DNA of 64,000 nucleotides from a bacterium (GCA_029565675.1 JAKQNP010000008.1:186001-250000); one strand, 5' to 3'; numbered from the stretch's first letter, positions 27,402 through 37,522 are shown. A program made the numbers and translations. Notes: generated from the letters alone by a model not told the origin.

Positions 27402-27465
27402 TGCCGGTGGAAAAGATCGCTGTTTTGCCACCAAACTCGACACGACCAATCCGTGGAGATGCGGC

Positions 27466-28236
27466 ATGAAAGAAACCATTCTCAGTATGAATTCGCTGCT
27501 CGTCTACGGCGCCCTTTTTGTCGCAGCGCTGTTGATTGCCTATTTTTTTCTCACTCTCACTTCAGGACTGGAAAAAAACGTGGTCAGCAAGAGCAGCAAG
27601 AAAAAAACCTCTTCCAAACTCGGTTGCTTGTCCGTCCTCATTCTGTTGTTGTTCGCCTTTTCTCTGGTTTCGTTCACGGCTTATTTGCGGGCCTTCCATG
27701 CTTTCAACGCCAAGGAGTTGGTGGCGATAGTCGAGTGTGCTCCTCCGGCTGCCGAGAACACCGATTTTCGCCTGAAATTGACTCCGGTGTTGCATGAAGT
27801 GCCACAAGAAGAACAAACATTTGATATGGTGGGCAATCAATGGGCAATCGGCGGTGACATTCTCAAATGGTCAGCGTCGATGAATTTTCTCGGTCTGCAT
27901 ACCTACTACCGCCTCACGCGGCTCGAAGGGCGATACGAAACCGCAGCTGAAACTTTGGAGAAACGCGTCTCTGCCTATTCGCTGGTGGAGGAGGAAAAGA
28001 ACGCCATCTGGCGCATGCTCTATGAAGTCGGCGACCTTTTGCCGGTGGCGACCTCTGCTTATGGCAATACGGTCTATTCCTATCCCACTTTTGGCGATCG
28101 CTATATGGTCTATGTTACGACTTCGGGATTTATGGCGGAGAGGATTCGGCCGTCCACACAGAAAAAAGCCGGCGATTGGTTGGAAGAGGTGCTCGATTAC
28201 GTGCGGCCGCAGCCTAAAGCCCCCACGCCCCGCTGA
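27466..28236 (+). CDS. two-helix membrane protein, unrecognised
   Basis: A 256-residue protein with hydrophobic helices at about residues 12-32 and 50-72, separated by a basic loop (SKSSKKKTSSK), and a C-terminal soluble part of about 180 residues. That part has an aromatic-rich central region (VGNQWAIGGDILKWS, LGLHTYYRLTRLEGRY). The loop charge suggests N-terminus and C-terminal domain outside. I do not recognise a named family. It is the last gene on the plus strand before a convergent SDR gene, which overlaps it by 23 bases. Confidence 0.7.
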   Translation: MKETILSMNSLLVYGALFVAALLIAYFFLTLTSGLEKNVVSKSSKKKTSSKLGCLSVLILLLFAFSLVSFTAYLRAFHAFNAKELVAIVECAPPAAENTDFRLKLTPVLHEVPQEEQTFDMVGNQWAIGGDILKWSASMNFLGLHTYYRLTRLEGRYETAAETLEKRVSAYSLVEEEKNAIWRMLYEVGDLLPVATSAYGNTVYSYPTFGDRYMVYVTTSGFMAERIRPSTQKKAGDWLEEVLDYVRPQPKAPTPR

Positions 28237-28948
28237 CCAGGATGTTGCTGCCGCTGGTGTAAGCAGCCTGTTCGCTGATGAGGAAACGGATGGCGGCCAC
28301 CAGGTCTTCTGCTGTTCCGAGGCGCTGCATGGGAACGGTGTTTTTATCGATTGTCGGGGCTGTTGATCCATCGCGCATGTGGCCCAGAGAAATGCAGTTG
28401 GCCGTGATACCCTCTGCTGCCAATTCACGCGCCAGCGATTGTGTGAGGATCAACAGACCGGTTTTGGCGATTGCATAGGGAGTGATTTCCCGATAAGCTC
28501 GGATTGCGGCCGCCGACGAAAGACCAATCGTGATAATGCGACCCCACTTGTGTTTTTGCATGATCGGCACAACCGCCCGGCACATCAGGAATGCGCTGGT
28601 CAAATTGCTTTCCAGCATTTCGCACCACAGCTTGTGATCCGTTTGCAGCAGCGGTTTTTGCGCAAAGTCACCGACCGCATGGATCAGAATATCGATGCGT
28701 CCGGTTTGCTGTTGGATGTCGCTGACCAAACGCTCGACTTCTTGCGGTCGGCGCACGTCGGCTTGCACCAGCAGACACTCTGCACCTTGTGCATGAATTC
28801 GCTCGGCGGTTTTTTCTGCTGCAGACCGATTGGTGCGATAGTTGATCACCACCCGCCATCCGTCTTGTGCCAGCGCCAATGCAACATGGCTGCCCAGACC
28901 CCGGCCGCTGCCGGTGATGAGCGCCGTTTTGCCATGCAAAAAGTTCAT
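28214..28948 (-). CDS. short-chain dehydrogenase/reductase (SDR)
   Basis: A 244-residue SDR enzyme. It has the cofactor loop TGSGRGLG, NYRTNRS which suggests NADPH, the catalytic Ser region GLSSAAA and the Tyr-x3-Lys pair YAIAK. The ATG at 28948 overlaps the end of the histidine kinase gene by four bases (ATGA). It resembles FabG-type reductases and pteridine reductases; the actual substrate cannot be told. It is the third gene of a minus-strand unit behind YfhO and a histidine kinase. Confidence 0.85.
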   Translation of the reverse strand: MNFLHGKTALITGSGRGLGSHVALALAQDGWRVVINYRTNRSAAEKTAERIHAQGAECLLVQADVRRPQEVERLVSDIQQQTGRIDILIHAVGDFAQKPLLQTDHKLWCEMLESNLTSAFLMCRAVVPIMQKHKWGRIITIGLSSAAAIRAYREITPYAIAKTGLLILTQSLARELAAEGITANCISLGHMRDGSTAPTIDKNTVPMQRLGTAEDLVAAIRFLISEQAAYTSGSNILVSGAWGL

Positions 28949-30144
28949 CCCAAAACGATCCTCATCGTGGTCCCTTTGCCCGGGTGGCTTTCTTTGACAA
29001 AAACTCTGCCATTGTGATATTCTTCGATAATCCGCTTGGTAAAATTCAAACCCAGACCCCACCCTCGTTTTTTCGTGCTGTACCCGGCCTTGAAAATATC
29101 CCGCCGCATTTTGATCGGCATGCCGACGCCGTTGTCTTCGATATCGATAAAGTATTTGCCTTTGTCATGTATGCCGGTTTGAATGGTGATCACTCCGTTT
29201 TTGCCTTTCACGGCATCGAGAGCGTTTTTAAGCAAATTTTCAATGGCCCATTCGAGCAGATCGCGATTGATCGGCAGCGGCGGCAAGACGATGGATTTTT
29301 TTACGATCTGCGTTTCTTTGCCCATCTGCGGCAATCGCCGCTGGAAATAGTGGATCAGATCATCGAGGATGGGATCGAGCTCCTGCAGTTTGAGATCCGT
29401 TTTGGAGCCGATTTGAGAAAAGCGCGCGGCCACTTTTTCCAGCCGTTTGACATCGGTCTCCATGTCTTCGGCCATGATGTGGATCTTATCCGGCTGATTC
29501 GCATGCAGCTTGATCATCTCGATCCAGCCCATGAGCGATGAAGTGGGGGTGCCAAGCTGGTGGGCGGTCTCTTTGGCCATGCCCACCCAGATGAAACTCT
29601 GTTCGCTCGATTTGATGCTGCTGAAACCGAGGAAGGCGCCGAGGATCAGCAGCCCGAGCGCTGACAAGGTGATGTAAGGCAGATAGACGAGCTGGGTGAT
29701 GAGCTTGGAGTCGCCGTAGTAGAGATAGCTGATCACGGTTTCTCCATAGGTGATCGCTACCGGATCATTTTCCCGTGCCATGCGCTTCATCATCTTGCGC
29801 ACTCGGCTCTCGATTTCGCTTGCAGAGTTGTTCTGTGGAAACTCAAAACCGATCCAACTGGTCGGATTGCCCTCGGTGTCGGCGAGGATCAGGGGAAAGT
29901 TGGTCTTTTGGATGACATTCTCGAAAAACCATCCCAATCCTTCATCTGCTTCCACATCGCTGGCGATTTTTTGAATGGTCTGGGCATGCAGTTCGACAAT
30001 ATCGCGCGATTCCGAACGCAAGTCGTTGACCAATTTTTGCGTATACAACAAAAAGCCGATCACGATGAAAACCATCAGAACAAAAAACAGACTTTTCAAC
30101 GTACCGGACAGCAGGTAGAGCTTTTTCTGAAGCGAGAAGGCCAT
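28945..30144 (-). CDS. membrane-bound sensor histidine kinase
   Basis: A 399-residue sensor. Two membrane helices (about residues 12-36 and 170-192) flank a periplasmic region. The dimerisation/phosphoacceptor segment is WVGMAKETAHQLGTP with His195. The ATPase domain carries the N box ENLLKNALDAV, the G1 box DNGVGMP and the G2 box WGLGLNFTK. No HAMP domain is evident. No response regulator is next to it, so its partner is elsewhere. It ends eleven bases from the YfhO gene upstream and overlaps the SDR gene. Confidence 0.93.
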   Translation of the reverse strand: MAFSLQKKLYLLSGTLKSLFFVLMVFIVIGFLLYTQKLVNDLRSESRDIVELHAQTIQKIASDVEADEGLGWFFENVIQKTNFPLILADTEGNPTSWIGFEFPQNNSASEIESRVRKMMKRMARENDPVAITYGETVISYLYYGDSKLITQLVYLPYITLSALGLLILGAFLGFSSIKSSEQSFIWVGMAKETAHQLGTPTSSLMGWIEMIKLHANQPDKIHIMAEDMETDVKRLEKVAARFSQIGSKTDLKLQELDPILDDLIHYFQRRLPQMGKETQIVKKSIVLPPLPINRDLLEWAIENLLKNALDAVKGKNGVITIQTGIHDKGKYFIDIEDNGVGMPIKMRRDIFKAGYSTKKRGWGLGLNFTKRIIEEYHNGRVFVKESHPGKGTTMRIVLG

Positions 30145-30155
30145 GGGCTATTCTT

Positions 30156-32684
30156 TCAAGCAGCAGCTGGTTTTATCGATCGTTTCTTCCATTGCAGAAA
30201 GGCGAGGATCAGCAACAACCCGATCACCAGCGCCAGGGTTGCGATGCTGATCCACTTGCCCAGAGAAAACGCCGGTGAGCGATAATAAAAGACGATTTCG
30301 TGCTCGCCCGGTTCGAGAAAAATGGAACGCAGCAGATAATTGGTTTTGTAGATTTGCGCCGCCTTGCCGTCCACGGTTGCCTTCCATGCTGCCGGATAAT
30401 AGATCTCGCTCAACACCATGAGGGTTGGCGCCGCCACTGCAGTTTGAATGTGGATCTCCTGAATATCATAATGGGTGATGGTCGCCCGGTTGCTGTCCGA
30501 AGGAGCGATGGCAAAAGGCGGGCGTTCCTCGATGATCGCAGTGGTGTGCGGGTCAAAAACGCCGCTTTTCATGCGCTGAAAGATCTGTTGGCGGCCGTTC
30601 AGCTGCTCGATGCGGTCGACGAAAAAGACGCGCGGCAGCATTTCCGTGTTTTCATAGATCCATTGATTGCCAAACTCGGCGATCGGCCGAAAGCGCGGAT
30701 CGCTGAGTGGCAGATGGTTGACCACCAGATATTTGACGTTCAGCATGTCCAGCATGGCATAGTCAAAGCGCAGACGCTGTTCAGGGATCTGCGCCAGCGG
30801 CAAGGGTGTCCATTGCGGTCGGTTGTCGCGCATGCCATAGCGCCAATATTTTTCGATGAAGGAGTTGATCTGGGCGCTGAAACCGGTTTCTTCGAGAAAA
30901 TCCTGATAGATACGCAATTTGGCGGCCGAATAGCCGCCGGTGCTCTGGATAGTATGGTACATGTACCAATTGGCATTTTCACGATCGAGAACCGGAAAAA
31001 CACGAAAAAGATCTCGATCCTGTTTGATCAATTGCACGGCAGGCGTTTCGGCAAAATAGGTTTTGCTCTCGCGGCTCATCTGCGGACGGCTGATTTTATG
31101 GTCAATGAGCCAGAAATCGATGAGCACCAGTCCGGTCAAGGAGAGGACCACCAGCCATTTGTTCAACCTCCAGCGCAGAAAGGCCACTACAATCGCGATT
31201 GCGCCTCCGACCAAAAACAGGGCTTTAACGGCATCCCGCAAAGCTGCGTCATAGGCCATCACACGTTGAGCGACAGTCAGATTTGCCCGGCTGTTGGTGA
31301 CCAGCTTGAGGTAGCCGGATTTGCTGAACAACAAAAACAGAGCCAGGCAGCCGACGACAGCCAGGAAAATCCAGAGATAGTTTTCCAGATGTTTGTTTTT
31401 TGCTTCCTTTTTCCGCGGCATTGGATTCTTTTCGCCCCGATCGAGCAGCGCTTGCAGTCCGATTGCCGCCAGCATGACCATCGCGATATCGAGGACAATG
31501 TGAATCATGCTCGGAACGCGAAATTTGTCGAAATAGGGCAGAAATTTAAACATCGGTGTATAAAGAATCGGCAGGTGCTTGCCGAACGAGACCAGCAGGG
31601 AAAACAGGGCGACCGAGCCGAAAAACCAGGTGGTGCGGTTGCGGCGCAACACAAACGCCAGGCCGGCCAGCAATAAGACGATCACGCCGAAATAGAGCGG
31701 ATAGTCGGTAAACGGCATCTTCCCCCAATAGGTTGCACCGCCAAATCCCATGAATGACGGGAAGAGAAATGTGACCATCTCCAGCGGATGAAACGACCAG
31801 GAGCTGGCATAGTCAAATGACAAGCCACCGCCCTCGCCGCCGCGGATGGAATAGTGTTGGTATTCGAGCACCGGCAGATAGACGATCGCCGCCAATAAAA
31901 AGGCGATTGCGATGGAGGCGGCGAGCAAGGCGCCGCCCAAGAGCGTCGGTTTAAGGCTTTGGCGTTTTATCTTGGCGGCAGCCACTTCAAAAAGCCAAAA
32001 AACCGCCAACAGCAAAAATGTATAATAAACCACCTGGATATGGGCCCGCATCAGTTGCAGCGCAACAGCCAGAGCGGTCAAAACCACATACAAAGCGTTG
32101 CGTTTTTCGAGCAGTTTGTAAGCGAGGAAAAGAATAAGAGGAATCAGCGCCAGAGAGATCAACTTTGAATTGTGGCCGTAGGCGGTAAAGGCGATAAATT
32201 GGGGTAAAAAGATTACAGTCAGGCCGGCAAAGATCGCAGCAGGCGGTCCCAGTTTGCGGTTGCGCGCCAAGGCATACATCCCCAAGGCCAGCAACAGATA
32301 ATTAAAAAAGTTGAACATGAATTGCGGATTGGGAAGAATAAAATCAACCTGCTTCAGTAGCCAGCTGAAAGAGGAGTCGATGATATTGACCAGAGGTCTG
32401 CGCAACAAACTCGCATACGAGGGCATCCCGGAAAAGATATAGGGTGTCCATTGCGGATAGACGCCGCGCGCCAGCGCATCTTCAGCAAATGGAACCGATG
32501 CATGCGCAGTCATCTGGTCCGGCGAGGTGAAGGTTTTACCTCCCCAGATCACCGGATAGAAAAACAGGAGCAACAAAATCAATGAGAGCACACTGATCAG
32601 CGCTACGGGATGCTCGGACAACACATCGCGATGGGCTGGTTCAGCAACGGCGGGCGGTTTTTTCTGAATTTTCTTTTTTGCCAC
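30156..32684 (-). CDS. YfhO-family membrane protein
   Basis: A membrane protein of 842 residues. About a dozen hydrophobic segments lie in the first 520 residues, with the conserved outer loop GKTFTSPDQM early on and PQWTPYIFSGMPS after it. The remaining part is mostly a large outer domain (residues about 545-810), and a last helix ends in a basic tail. YfhO proteins are GT-C-like and are linked to sugar modification of surface polymers such as lipoteichoic acid in Firmicutes. The start at GTG 32684 is chosen for its GAGG ribosome site and basic N-terminus (AKKKIQKK); the open frame extends further upstream. Confidence 0.85.
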   Translation of the reverse strand: MAKKKIQKKPPAVAEPAHRDVLSEHPVALISVLSLILLLLFFYPVIWGGKTFTSPDQMTAHASVPFAEDALARGVYPQWTPYIFSGMPSYASLLRRPLVNIIDSSFSWLLKQVDFILPNPQFMFNFFNYLLLALGMYALARNRKLGPPAAIFAGLTVIFLPQFIAFTAYGHNSKLISLALIPLILFLAYKLLEKRNALYVVLTALAVALQLMRAHIQVVYYTFLLLAVFWLFEVAAAKIKRQSLKPTLLGGALLAASIAIAFLLAAIVYLPVLEYQHYSIRGGEGGGLSFDYASSWSFHPLEMVTFLFPSFMGFGGATYWGKMPFTDYPLYFGVIVLLLAGLAFVLRRNRTTWFFGSVALFSLLVSFGKHLPILYTPMFKFLPYFDKFRVPSMIHIVLDIAMVMLAAIGLQALLDRGEKNPMPRKKEAKNKHLENYLWIFLAVVGCLALFLLFSKSGYLKLVTNSRANLTVAQRVMAYDAALRDAVKALFLVGGAIAIVVAFLRWRLNKWLVVLSLTGLVLIDFWLIDHKISRPQMSRESKTYFAETPAVQLIKQDRDLFRVFPVLDRENANWYMYHTIQSTGGYSAAKLRIYQDFLEETGFSAQINSFIEKYWRYGMRDNRPQWTPLPLAQIPEQRLRFDYAMLDMLNVKYLVVNHLPLSDPRFRPIAEFGNQWIYENTEMLPRVFFVDRIEQLNGRQQIFQRMKSGVFDPHTTAIIEERPPFAIAPSDSNRATITHYDIQEIHIQTAVAAPTLMVLSEIYYPAAWKATVDGKAAQIYKTNYLLRSIFLEPGEHEIVFYYRSPAFSLGKWISIATLALVIGLLLILAFLQWKKRSIKPAAA

Positions 32685-32964
32685 AATGACCTCGTCAGTT
32701 AAACGCTGGCATAGGGTTGACTGCTGCAGATCGGCAGAAAAAGGAATCACTAAAAAATAGACAATATTTCCCAAAAAATCCAAAGGTTTTCGATGTTATT
32801 TAATCCAGTGGTGTTCAGCCATTTGGCTTTTGCTTTGAAAACCGGCAACATGATTTTGCCATAACAACAATTCCTTGTTGCTAGCGACAAGGGAGTTTTG
32901 TACTTTATGGCAATTGTAAACGACAAGCGACCATTTTGATCAGTTCAAGACGGTGGGAAAATAA
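32685..32964. promoter_or_regulatory. divergent promoter region between YfhO and flippase genes
   Basis: This 280-base gap serves two divergent genes. A hairpin TCCTTGT-TGCTAGCG-ACAAGGG lies at about 32872-32894 but has no proper T-run on either side, so it is more likely an operator or a leader structure. No clear -35/-10 pair could be fixed. Confidence 0.35.
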
Positions 32965-34419
32965 TTGCTAAAGATTCAATCTTCCAATAGATTTTTTATC
33001 GACACGCTGAAACTGGGTGCCGGTACAACGATCGGCCAGATTCTCATCGCTTTCTCTGCACCGATTCTTTCACGCCTCTATTTGCCGGAAGCCTTTGGCG
33101 CCTTTGCGGTTTTTAACTCCCTCGTCATCACTCTCTCGATGATCTCGGGATTGCGCTACGAGCTCGCTATTCTGCTGCCACACGATGATCGCGACGGTTT
33201 TCATCTTTTGAATTTGCAGATGCTCCTGAATCTGAGTTTTGCTTTGGTATTCGGGGTATTGATCGGGGTTTTTCGTCACCCTTTGGCCAGCGCTCTGGGG
33301 CGCCCTGATCTTGCCAATCTGTTGTGGTGGTCCGGTTTTGCCATTCTGCTGTTTGGTGTTTTTAACGGGATGAACTATTGGAACACCCGATTCAGGCGCT
33401 ATAAAATGGTCGGTTTCGCGCGAATTGTCGACAGTGCAGTGATGACGCTGACCCAGATTGCCTTGGCGGTCAGACTGAATCTCGGCGCCGGGGGATTGAT
33501 CGCCGGTCTGTTGATCGGTAAAGCAGCAGAAAACAGTGTTCACCTGGTGACCATCTGCAAGGAAGATCGGCACTTTTGGAGACTGGAAAATCGGTGGCAG
33601 CACAGCAAAGCGCTTATGCACAAATACCGCAAATTTCCCCAATTCAATATGTGGGCGACTCTGCTCAACACGCTTTCATGGCAAGCGCCGGCTCTGCTGC
33701 TGACAGCGATGTTCGATCTCAAGGTCGCCGGCTTTTATGCCATCGGTGAACGCGTGATCCGCTTGCCGATGAATGTGATCGGCCGGGCGATTGCACAGGT
33801 CTTTTTTCAACAAGGGGCGGAAGCCCATCGCACCGGCAAACTGCGCGACATCTTTTGTCAGACGGTGCGCATGCTGTCGGTTTTGGGTTTGATCCCAACC
33901 CTGATCTTGTCCCTGGCCGGCCGCGATTTGTTTACGGTTCTTCTCGGCGCCCAATGGGCTGAAGCCGGAGTCTATGTGCAAATTCTGTCGATCTGGGCGT
34001 TCATCTGGTTCCTTTCCTCGCCGCTGTCGACCATCATCACCATAACTGAAAAACAGGAAAAGAGCCTGCTGTTCAACATTCTCATCCTCAGCACTCGACT
34101 GATCTCTTTGGCTGTCGGCGGGCTGTTGCACAGTGCTCGATTGGCGATGCTGATTTTTGCTTTGACAGGCATTTTTTCCTACGGCTGGCTGTTGCTTTAT
34201 ACCGGTACAGAGAGCGGTGTCCGGCCGCGGACGACATTAAAACTGTTATTGGCAACTGATTGGCGTTGGATTGTGTTCACGGTTTTGAGCCTGAGCGCAT
34301 TGCATCTGTTTTCGCTTTCTCCAATCTGGATGTGCTTTGCTGCAATTGCAATCCTCGGCGCTTACAGCCTGACGATCGCGAAACAGTTGACTGCAACAGT
34401 GCGGATCAGCCGATCCTAA
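32965..34419 (+). CDS. polysaccharide flippase (Wzx/MOP superfamily)
   Basis: A 484-residue protein with 12-14 membrane helices in the pattern of Wzx-type lipid-linked oligosaccharide flippases. It opens with the typical GAGTTIGQILIAFSAPILSRLY and has AFGAFAVFNSLV soon after. These proteins move undecaprenyl-linked sugar units across the inner membrane. The start is a TTG at 32965, with no in-frame ATG before the first helix. The next genes (pyruvyl transferase-like protein and a GT4 enzyme) fit a surface-polysaccharide locus. Confidence 0.85.
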   Translation: MLKIQSSNRFFIDTLKLGAGTTIGQILIAFSAPILSRLYLPEAFGAFAVFNSLVITLSMISGLRYELAILLPHDDRDGFHLLNLQMLLNLSFALVFGVLIGVFRHPLASALGRPDLANLLWWSGFAILLFGVFNGMNYWNTRFRRYKMVGFARIVDSAVMTLTQIALAVRLNLGAGGLIAGLLIGKAAENSVHLVTICKEDRHFWRLENRWQHSKALMHKYRKFPQFNMWATLLNTLSWQAPALLLTAMFDLKVAGFYAIGERVIRLPMNVIGRAIAQVFFQQGAEAHRTGKLRDIFCQTVRMLSVLGLIPTLILSLAGRDLFTVLLGAQWAEAGVYVQILSIWAFIWFLSSPLSTIITITEKQEKSLLFNILILSTRLISLAVGGLLHSARLAMLIFALTGIFSYGWLLLYTGTESGVRPRTTLKLLLATDWRWIVFTVLSLSALHLFSLSPIWMCFAAIAILGAYSLTIAKQLTATVRISRS

Positions 34420-34595
34420 AAGCAACCGGTTATCTGTCCAGGTTCGGTCGAGTACCGGATTTATAACCGAATCGGTGGGCCGGCGATGATCCAAATGAGA
34501 AGGAGCATAAAAAAGTTAGTCGATATTTATAAATTGGGTGCATTTTATTTCGCATGGTACCGAAACAACGACCCATTCATTTGATGAGGCAATGC

Positions 34596-35831
34596 ATGAA
34601 AATTGCATGTTTTGGCGCACGGCTGGCGGACAATCTCGGAGGGCCCTCGCTTTTGGTGGCCACCAAATCCGTCGTTGGTGCTTTTCTGCCGGAAGCTGAA
34701 TTTACTCTTATCGTGCGGGCGAAGGAGATGGCCGGGGATTTAGCTTGGGCTGAACGCTATGGGGTCAAGTTGGAAGCGTATCAGATATCTCCCTGGTTGC
34801 CGGTGGCGGTTTATTTGCGCCGATGGTTCGGGTTACAGATCGGCTCTGAACAAATCAAAAGATTGATTCGTGTTCTGGAAGAAGCTGATGCGGTGATGGA
34901 CATCTGGGGTATTGCCTTTGCTGACAGCCTGGGCTCGAATTCATTCCTCATTCGTCTGACCGATGGTTTGCACTTTTGGCTGGCCAAACGACTCGGCAAG
35001 CCGGTGATAAAGTATACCGCTGATATGGGTCCCTTCAAGCAGAGATGGAACCGAATCTTTGCTAGGTATTATTTGCAGCACACCATCGATCTGATATTGG
35101 CGCGCGATGAGCGGACTGCTGGAGATATCCGCGACCTCGGTGTGCAAACCCCGACCATTGTCGCAGCCGATACAGCTTTTTTGTTGCCGGCAGAATCCGG
35201 CGATGAAGCAAAAAGCGTGGCTTCGATACGACGGCATAAACCCGTCATCGGTCTTTCGGTTAGCTATCAGGCTAAGAACCGGGAAAAGACGGTCGGCTCC
35301 TACATTTCAACCATGGTGCACCTGGTCGACCACGTGCACAAATCCGTCAATGGGATGGTGCTGTTGATTCCCAACGAGATTTCCAGCGGTGCCAATGACG
35401 ATGCGCGCATTGCAGAAAAAGTCCATGAACAAGTTGCCGGCCAAAATTGTCAGATTGTGCCTTCTCCGCGATTGCGCGCTCAGGAGCTCAAGGGGATCAT
35501 TCAGCAATGCGATCTGGTGGTGGCGGCGCGCTATCACACCATCGTTGCTGCACTGTCGCTCGGCATTCCGACTTTGGCGATCGGCTGGCATCACAAGTAT
35601 GCCGGTGTACTCGATCGTTTTGGTCAGGAGCGGTGGTTGTGTTCAATCGAGGATCTGCAGGAGCGAGAATTGCTGGAAAAATTCGATGCCTTGTGGGCGG
35701 ATCGGCAGGCACAAACAGAACAAATCCGCCGCAATCTCGAACCGGTCAAACAGCTGGTTCGCGACGCTGCCGAACAGGTTGGCCGCTTCATTCAGCAACG
35801 GACTTTTGCGGATTCGAGATCGCTTCAGTAA
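34596..35831 (+). CDS. polysaccharide pyruvyl transferase family protein
   Basis: A 411-residue protein of the PS_pyruv_trans family (CsaB/WcaK type). These proteins place ketal pyruvate on polysaccharides. The N-terminus (CFGARLADNLGGPSLL) and the C-terminal GT-B-like half (VVAARYHTIVAALSLGIP, LAIGWHHKYAGVL) are characteristic. The ATG at 34596 is favoured by GAGGC upstream; an in-frame ATG at 34584 is possible. Its end overlaps the convergent GT4 gene by 44 bases. Confidence 0.82.
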   Translation: MKIACFGARLADNLGGPSLLVATKSVVGAFLPEAEFTLIVRAKEMAGDLAWAERYGVKLEAYQISPWLPVAVYLRRWFGLQIGSEQIKRLIRVLEEADAVMDIWGIAFADSLGSNSFLIRLTDGLHFWLAKRLGKPVIKYTADMGPFKQRWNRIFARYYLQHTIDLILARDERTAGDIRDLGVQTPTIVAADTAFLLPAESGDEAKSVASIRRHKPVIGLSVSYQAKNREKTVGSYISTMVHLVDHVHKSVNGMVLLIPNEISSGANDDARIAEKVHEQVAGQNCQIVPSPRLRAQELKGIIQQCDLVVAARYHTIVAALSLGIPTLAIGWHHKYAGVLDRFGQERWLCSIEDLQERELLEKFDALWADRQAQTEQIRRNLEPVKQLVRDAAEQVGRFIQQRTFADSRSLQ

Positions 35832-37125
35832 AAATCGTCGCCAGTTTTTCGGTCAAGGTTCGTCGCTCGAACGGCCGGATTTTATCGGCAGCCAGCGGCG
35901 GCAGCGGCGGTTGGGGCCAGCGGGCGGCAAAATCGCGCAGAACATCGAACACTCGGCGCGTATCTCCCAGGGGAACAACCAGGCCAAAATTGTGCGAACG
36001 AATCAAGTCAGCGGCATCACCTTCCGGCGCCAAAGCCAGAATGGGCTTGCCGGCGCCGATATATTCGAACAGCTTGCCGGTAAGGATGCCGCGGTTGGCC
36101 GGCGCATCGTCGATAATCAGCAGCGCGACATCGCTGGCCTTGAGATAGGCGATGCTTTCGCCGTGGCTTAGATAGGGCAGGATCTCGCAAAAGCGGCGGA
36201 TGGGTGAGGAGTTGATGCGCTGCTGAAAAATCGGTGCGATTCGACCGATGAAGCGCAGCCGCAGGCGCTCAGCCAGTTGCGGCGTCTGGCGATCGAGCTC
36301 CTCCATGGCCGCGATGAGCGCCTCCGGATCGCGATGTCCATAGAGCGAGCCGGCGTACAAAAGGGTGAGATGGTCGCTCTTGGGCGTGGACGGCCGGTCG
36401 AAATCCGCGCTGTCATAACCGTTGGTCAGAATGTGCCAACGCCCGTCGCGCAGATGCGGATGGCGGCTGAGCAGGTCTTCGCGAACCCCTGCAGAAACCG
36501 CCAGAACACGAGTGGCGTCGCGCAAGACGCCGCGCTCCATCCATTTTTCAACTGCCCGGCTGGGCAGCGGCCGCCATTGCGGCGCCGACAACCAGCCGAT
36601 CCACGAATCGCGGAAATCAGCCACCCACGGCAACCCCGTTCTCCGATGCAGCATCCCGGCGATCAGATGCGCGGTGTAGGGTGGAGCGCTCGAATAGATC
36701 AAATCGATCTGTTCTCTGGCGATGATTTTTTTGCCCAAAGAAGCCGCAAACGGCAGCCAACCAATACGGGCGTCCGGAACAAAAAAAGCCGCACGGATCC
36801 ATTCGGAAAATTTTTCCCTGAGCGACAACTGTTGATCAGGATCGCGCGACAGCACGGCGATATCGGTGGGGCCGTTTTTTTGTCCGGTCAAGCGGCGATA
36901 GATGGCGTAGGGCTCAGCGATTTTCGAGCGATAAACCGGGGTGTCCTGCGGAATTTCCGCCAGCAACGATTCATCCACCGCCGGATAGTCTGCATTTTGC
37001 ACAGTCAAAACGACGGGCTGCCAGCCGAATTCTTGCAAATATTTGACGAATTTGAGAGTCCGCTGTACCCCGGCACCGCCAGAGGGGGGAAAATAATAGG
37101 CGATCAGCAACACTTTTTTCGTCAT
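35788..37125 (-). CDS. GT4 family glycosyltransferase
   Basis: A 445-residue GT-B glycosyltransferase. The N-terminus YYFPPSGGAGVQRTLKFVKYL is the glycine loop of GT4 enzymes, followed later by DFRDSWIGW. The C-terminal half has LLYAGSLYGHRDPEALI and the nucleotide-sugar region KLFEYIGAGKPILAL. It should add a sugar to a surface polymer. It is the last gene of a five-gene minus-strand run and overlaps the convergent pyruvyl transferase-like gene by 44 bases. Confidence 0.85.
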   Translation of the reverse strand: MTKKVLLIAYYFPPSGGAGVQRTLKFVKYLQEFGWQPVVLTVQNADYPAVDESLLAEIPQDTPVYRSKIAEPYAIYRRLTGQKNGPTDIAVLSRDPDQQLSLREKFSEWIRAAFFVPDARIGWLPFAASLGKKIIAREQIDLIYSSAPPYTAHLIAGMLHRRTGLPWVADFRDSWIGWLSAPQWRPLPSRAVEKWMERGVLRDATRVLAVSAGVREDLLSRHPHLRDGRWHILTNGYDSADFDRPSTPKSDHLTLLYAGSLYGHRDPEALIAAMEELDRQTPQLAERLRLRFIGRIAPIFQQRINSSPIRRFCEILPYLSHGESIAYLKASDVALLIIDDAPANRGILTGKLFEYIGAGKPILALAPEGDAADLIRSHNFGLVVPLGDTRRVFDVLRDFAARWPQPPLPPLAADKIRPFERRTLTEKLATIFTEAISNPQKSVAE

Positions 37126-37159
37126 CGCCGGGCAATCCGCTTTGTTTGGCGCCAGATGT

Positions 37160-37522
37160 TCACGGTTTTTTTGCCAGGAGCTTGTTCGTATCCTCGTTCA
37201 CGAGCACCCAGATCGAGTAGATGCCCAGAGCCGTGCCGATCGGGATATTGAGCAAGTTGATGGCTGAAACCACGAGCACCAACAACCGCGCCCAATTTTT
37301 GCGGCGCAAAAGGCCGATTCCGCCAATCAGACCGGGTATCGCGGTGATGATGAGAAAAAATGACGCGATGCTACCGATCAGGGTCAAGACCGTCTGGGCC
37401 TGCGCGTCATCGGCGATAAAACCAATTCCGGTCAACAGGACAAAAACAAACAATCCGATAAGCACGGCCATAATGCTCAGACCGATATGCAAGGCCGCAA
37501 CCAGAGAAAGATGTTTTTCCAT
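37160..37522 (-). CDS. small four-helix membrane protein
   Basis: A 120-residue integral membrane protein with hydrophobic segments around residues 8-30, 43-66, 70-85 and 87-108 and the basic turn RRKNWAR. The ATG at 37522 has GGAGGT six bases upstream; the open frame extends to 37585 but lacks such a site. It lies between a GT4 gene and a GT2 gene and may be a helper of the glycosyltransferases. No known family is recognised with confidence. Confidence 0.7.
   Translation of the reverse strand: MEKHLSLVAALHIGLSIMAVLIGLFVFVLLTGIGFIADDAQAQTVLTLIGSIASFFLIITAIPGLIGGIGLLRRKNWARLLVLVVSAINLLNIPIGTALGIYSIWVLVNEDTNKLLAKKP

Noticed and set aside
30300-31676. 458-codon plus-strand frame opposite YfhO
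   Set aside because: It is antisense to a conserved membrane protein and has shadow-like composition.
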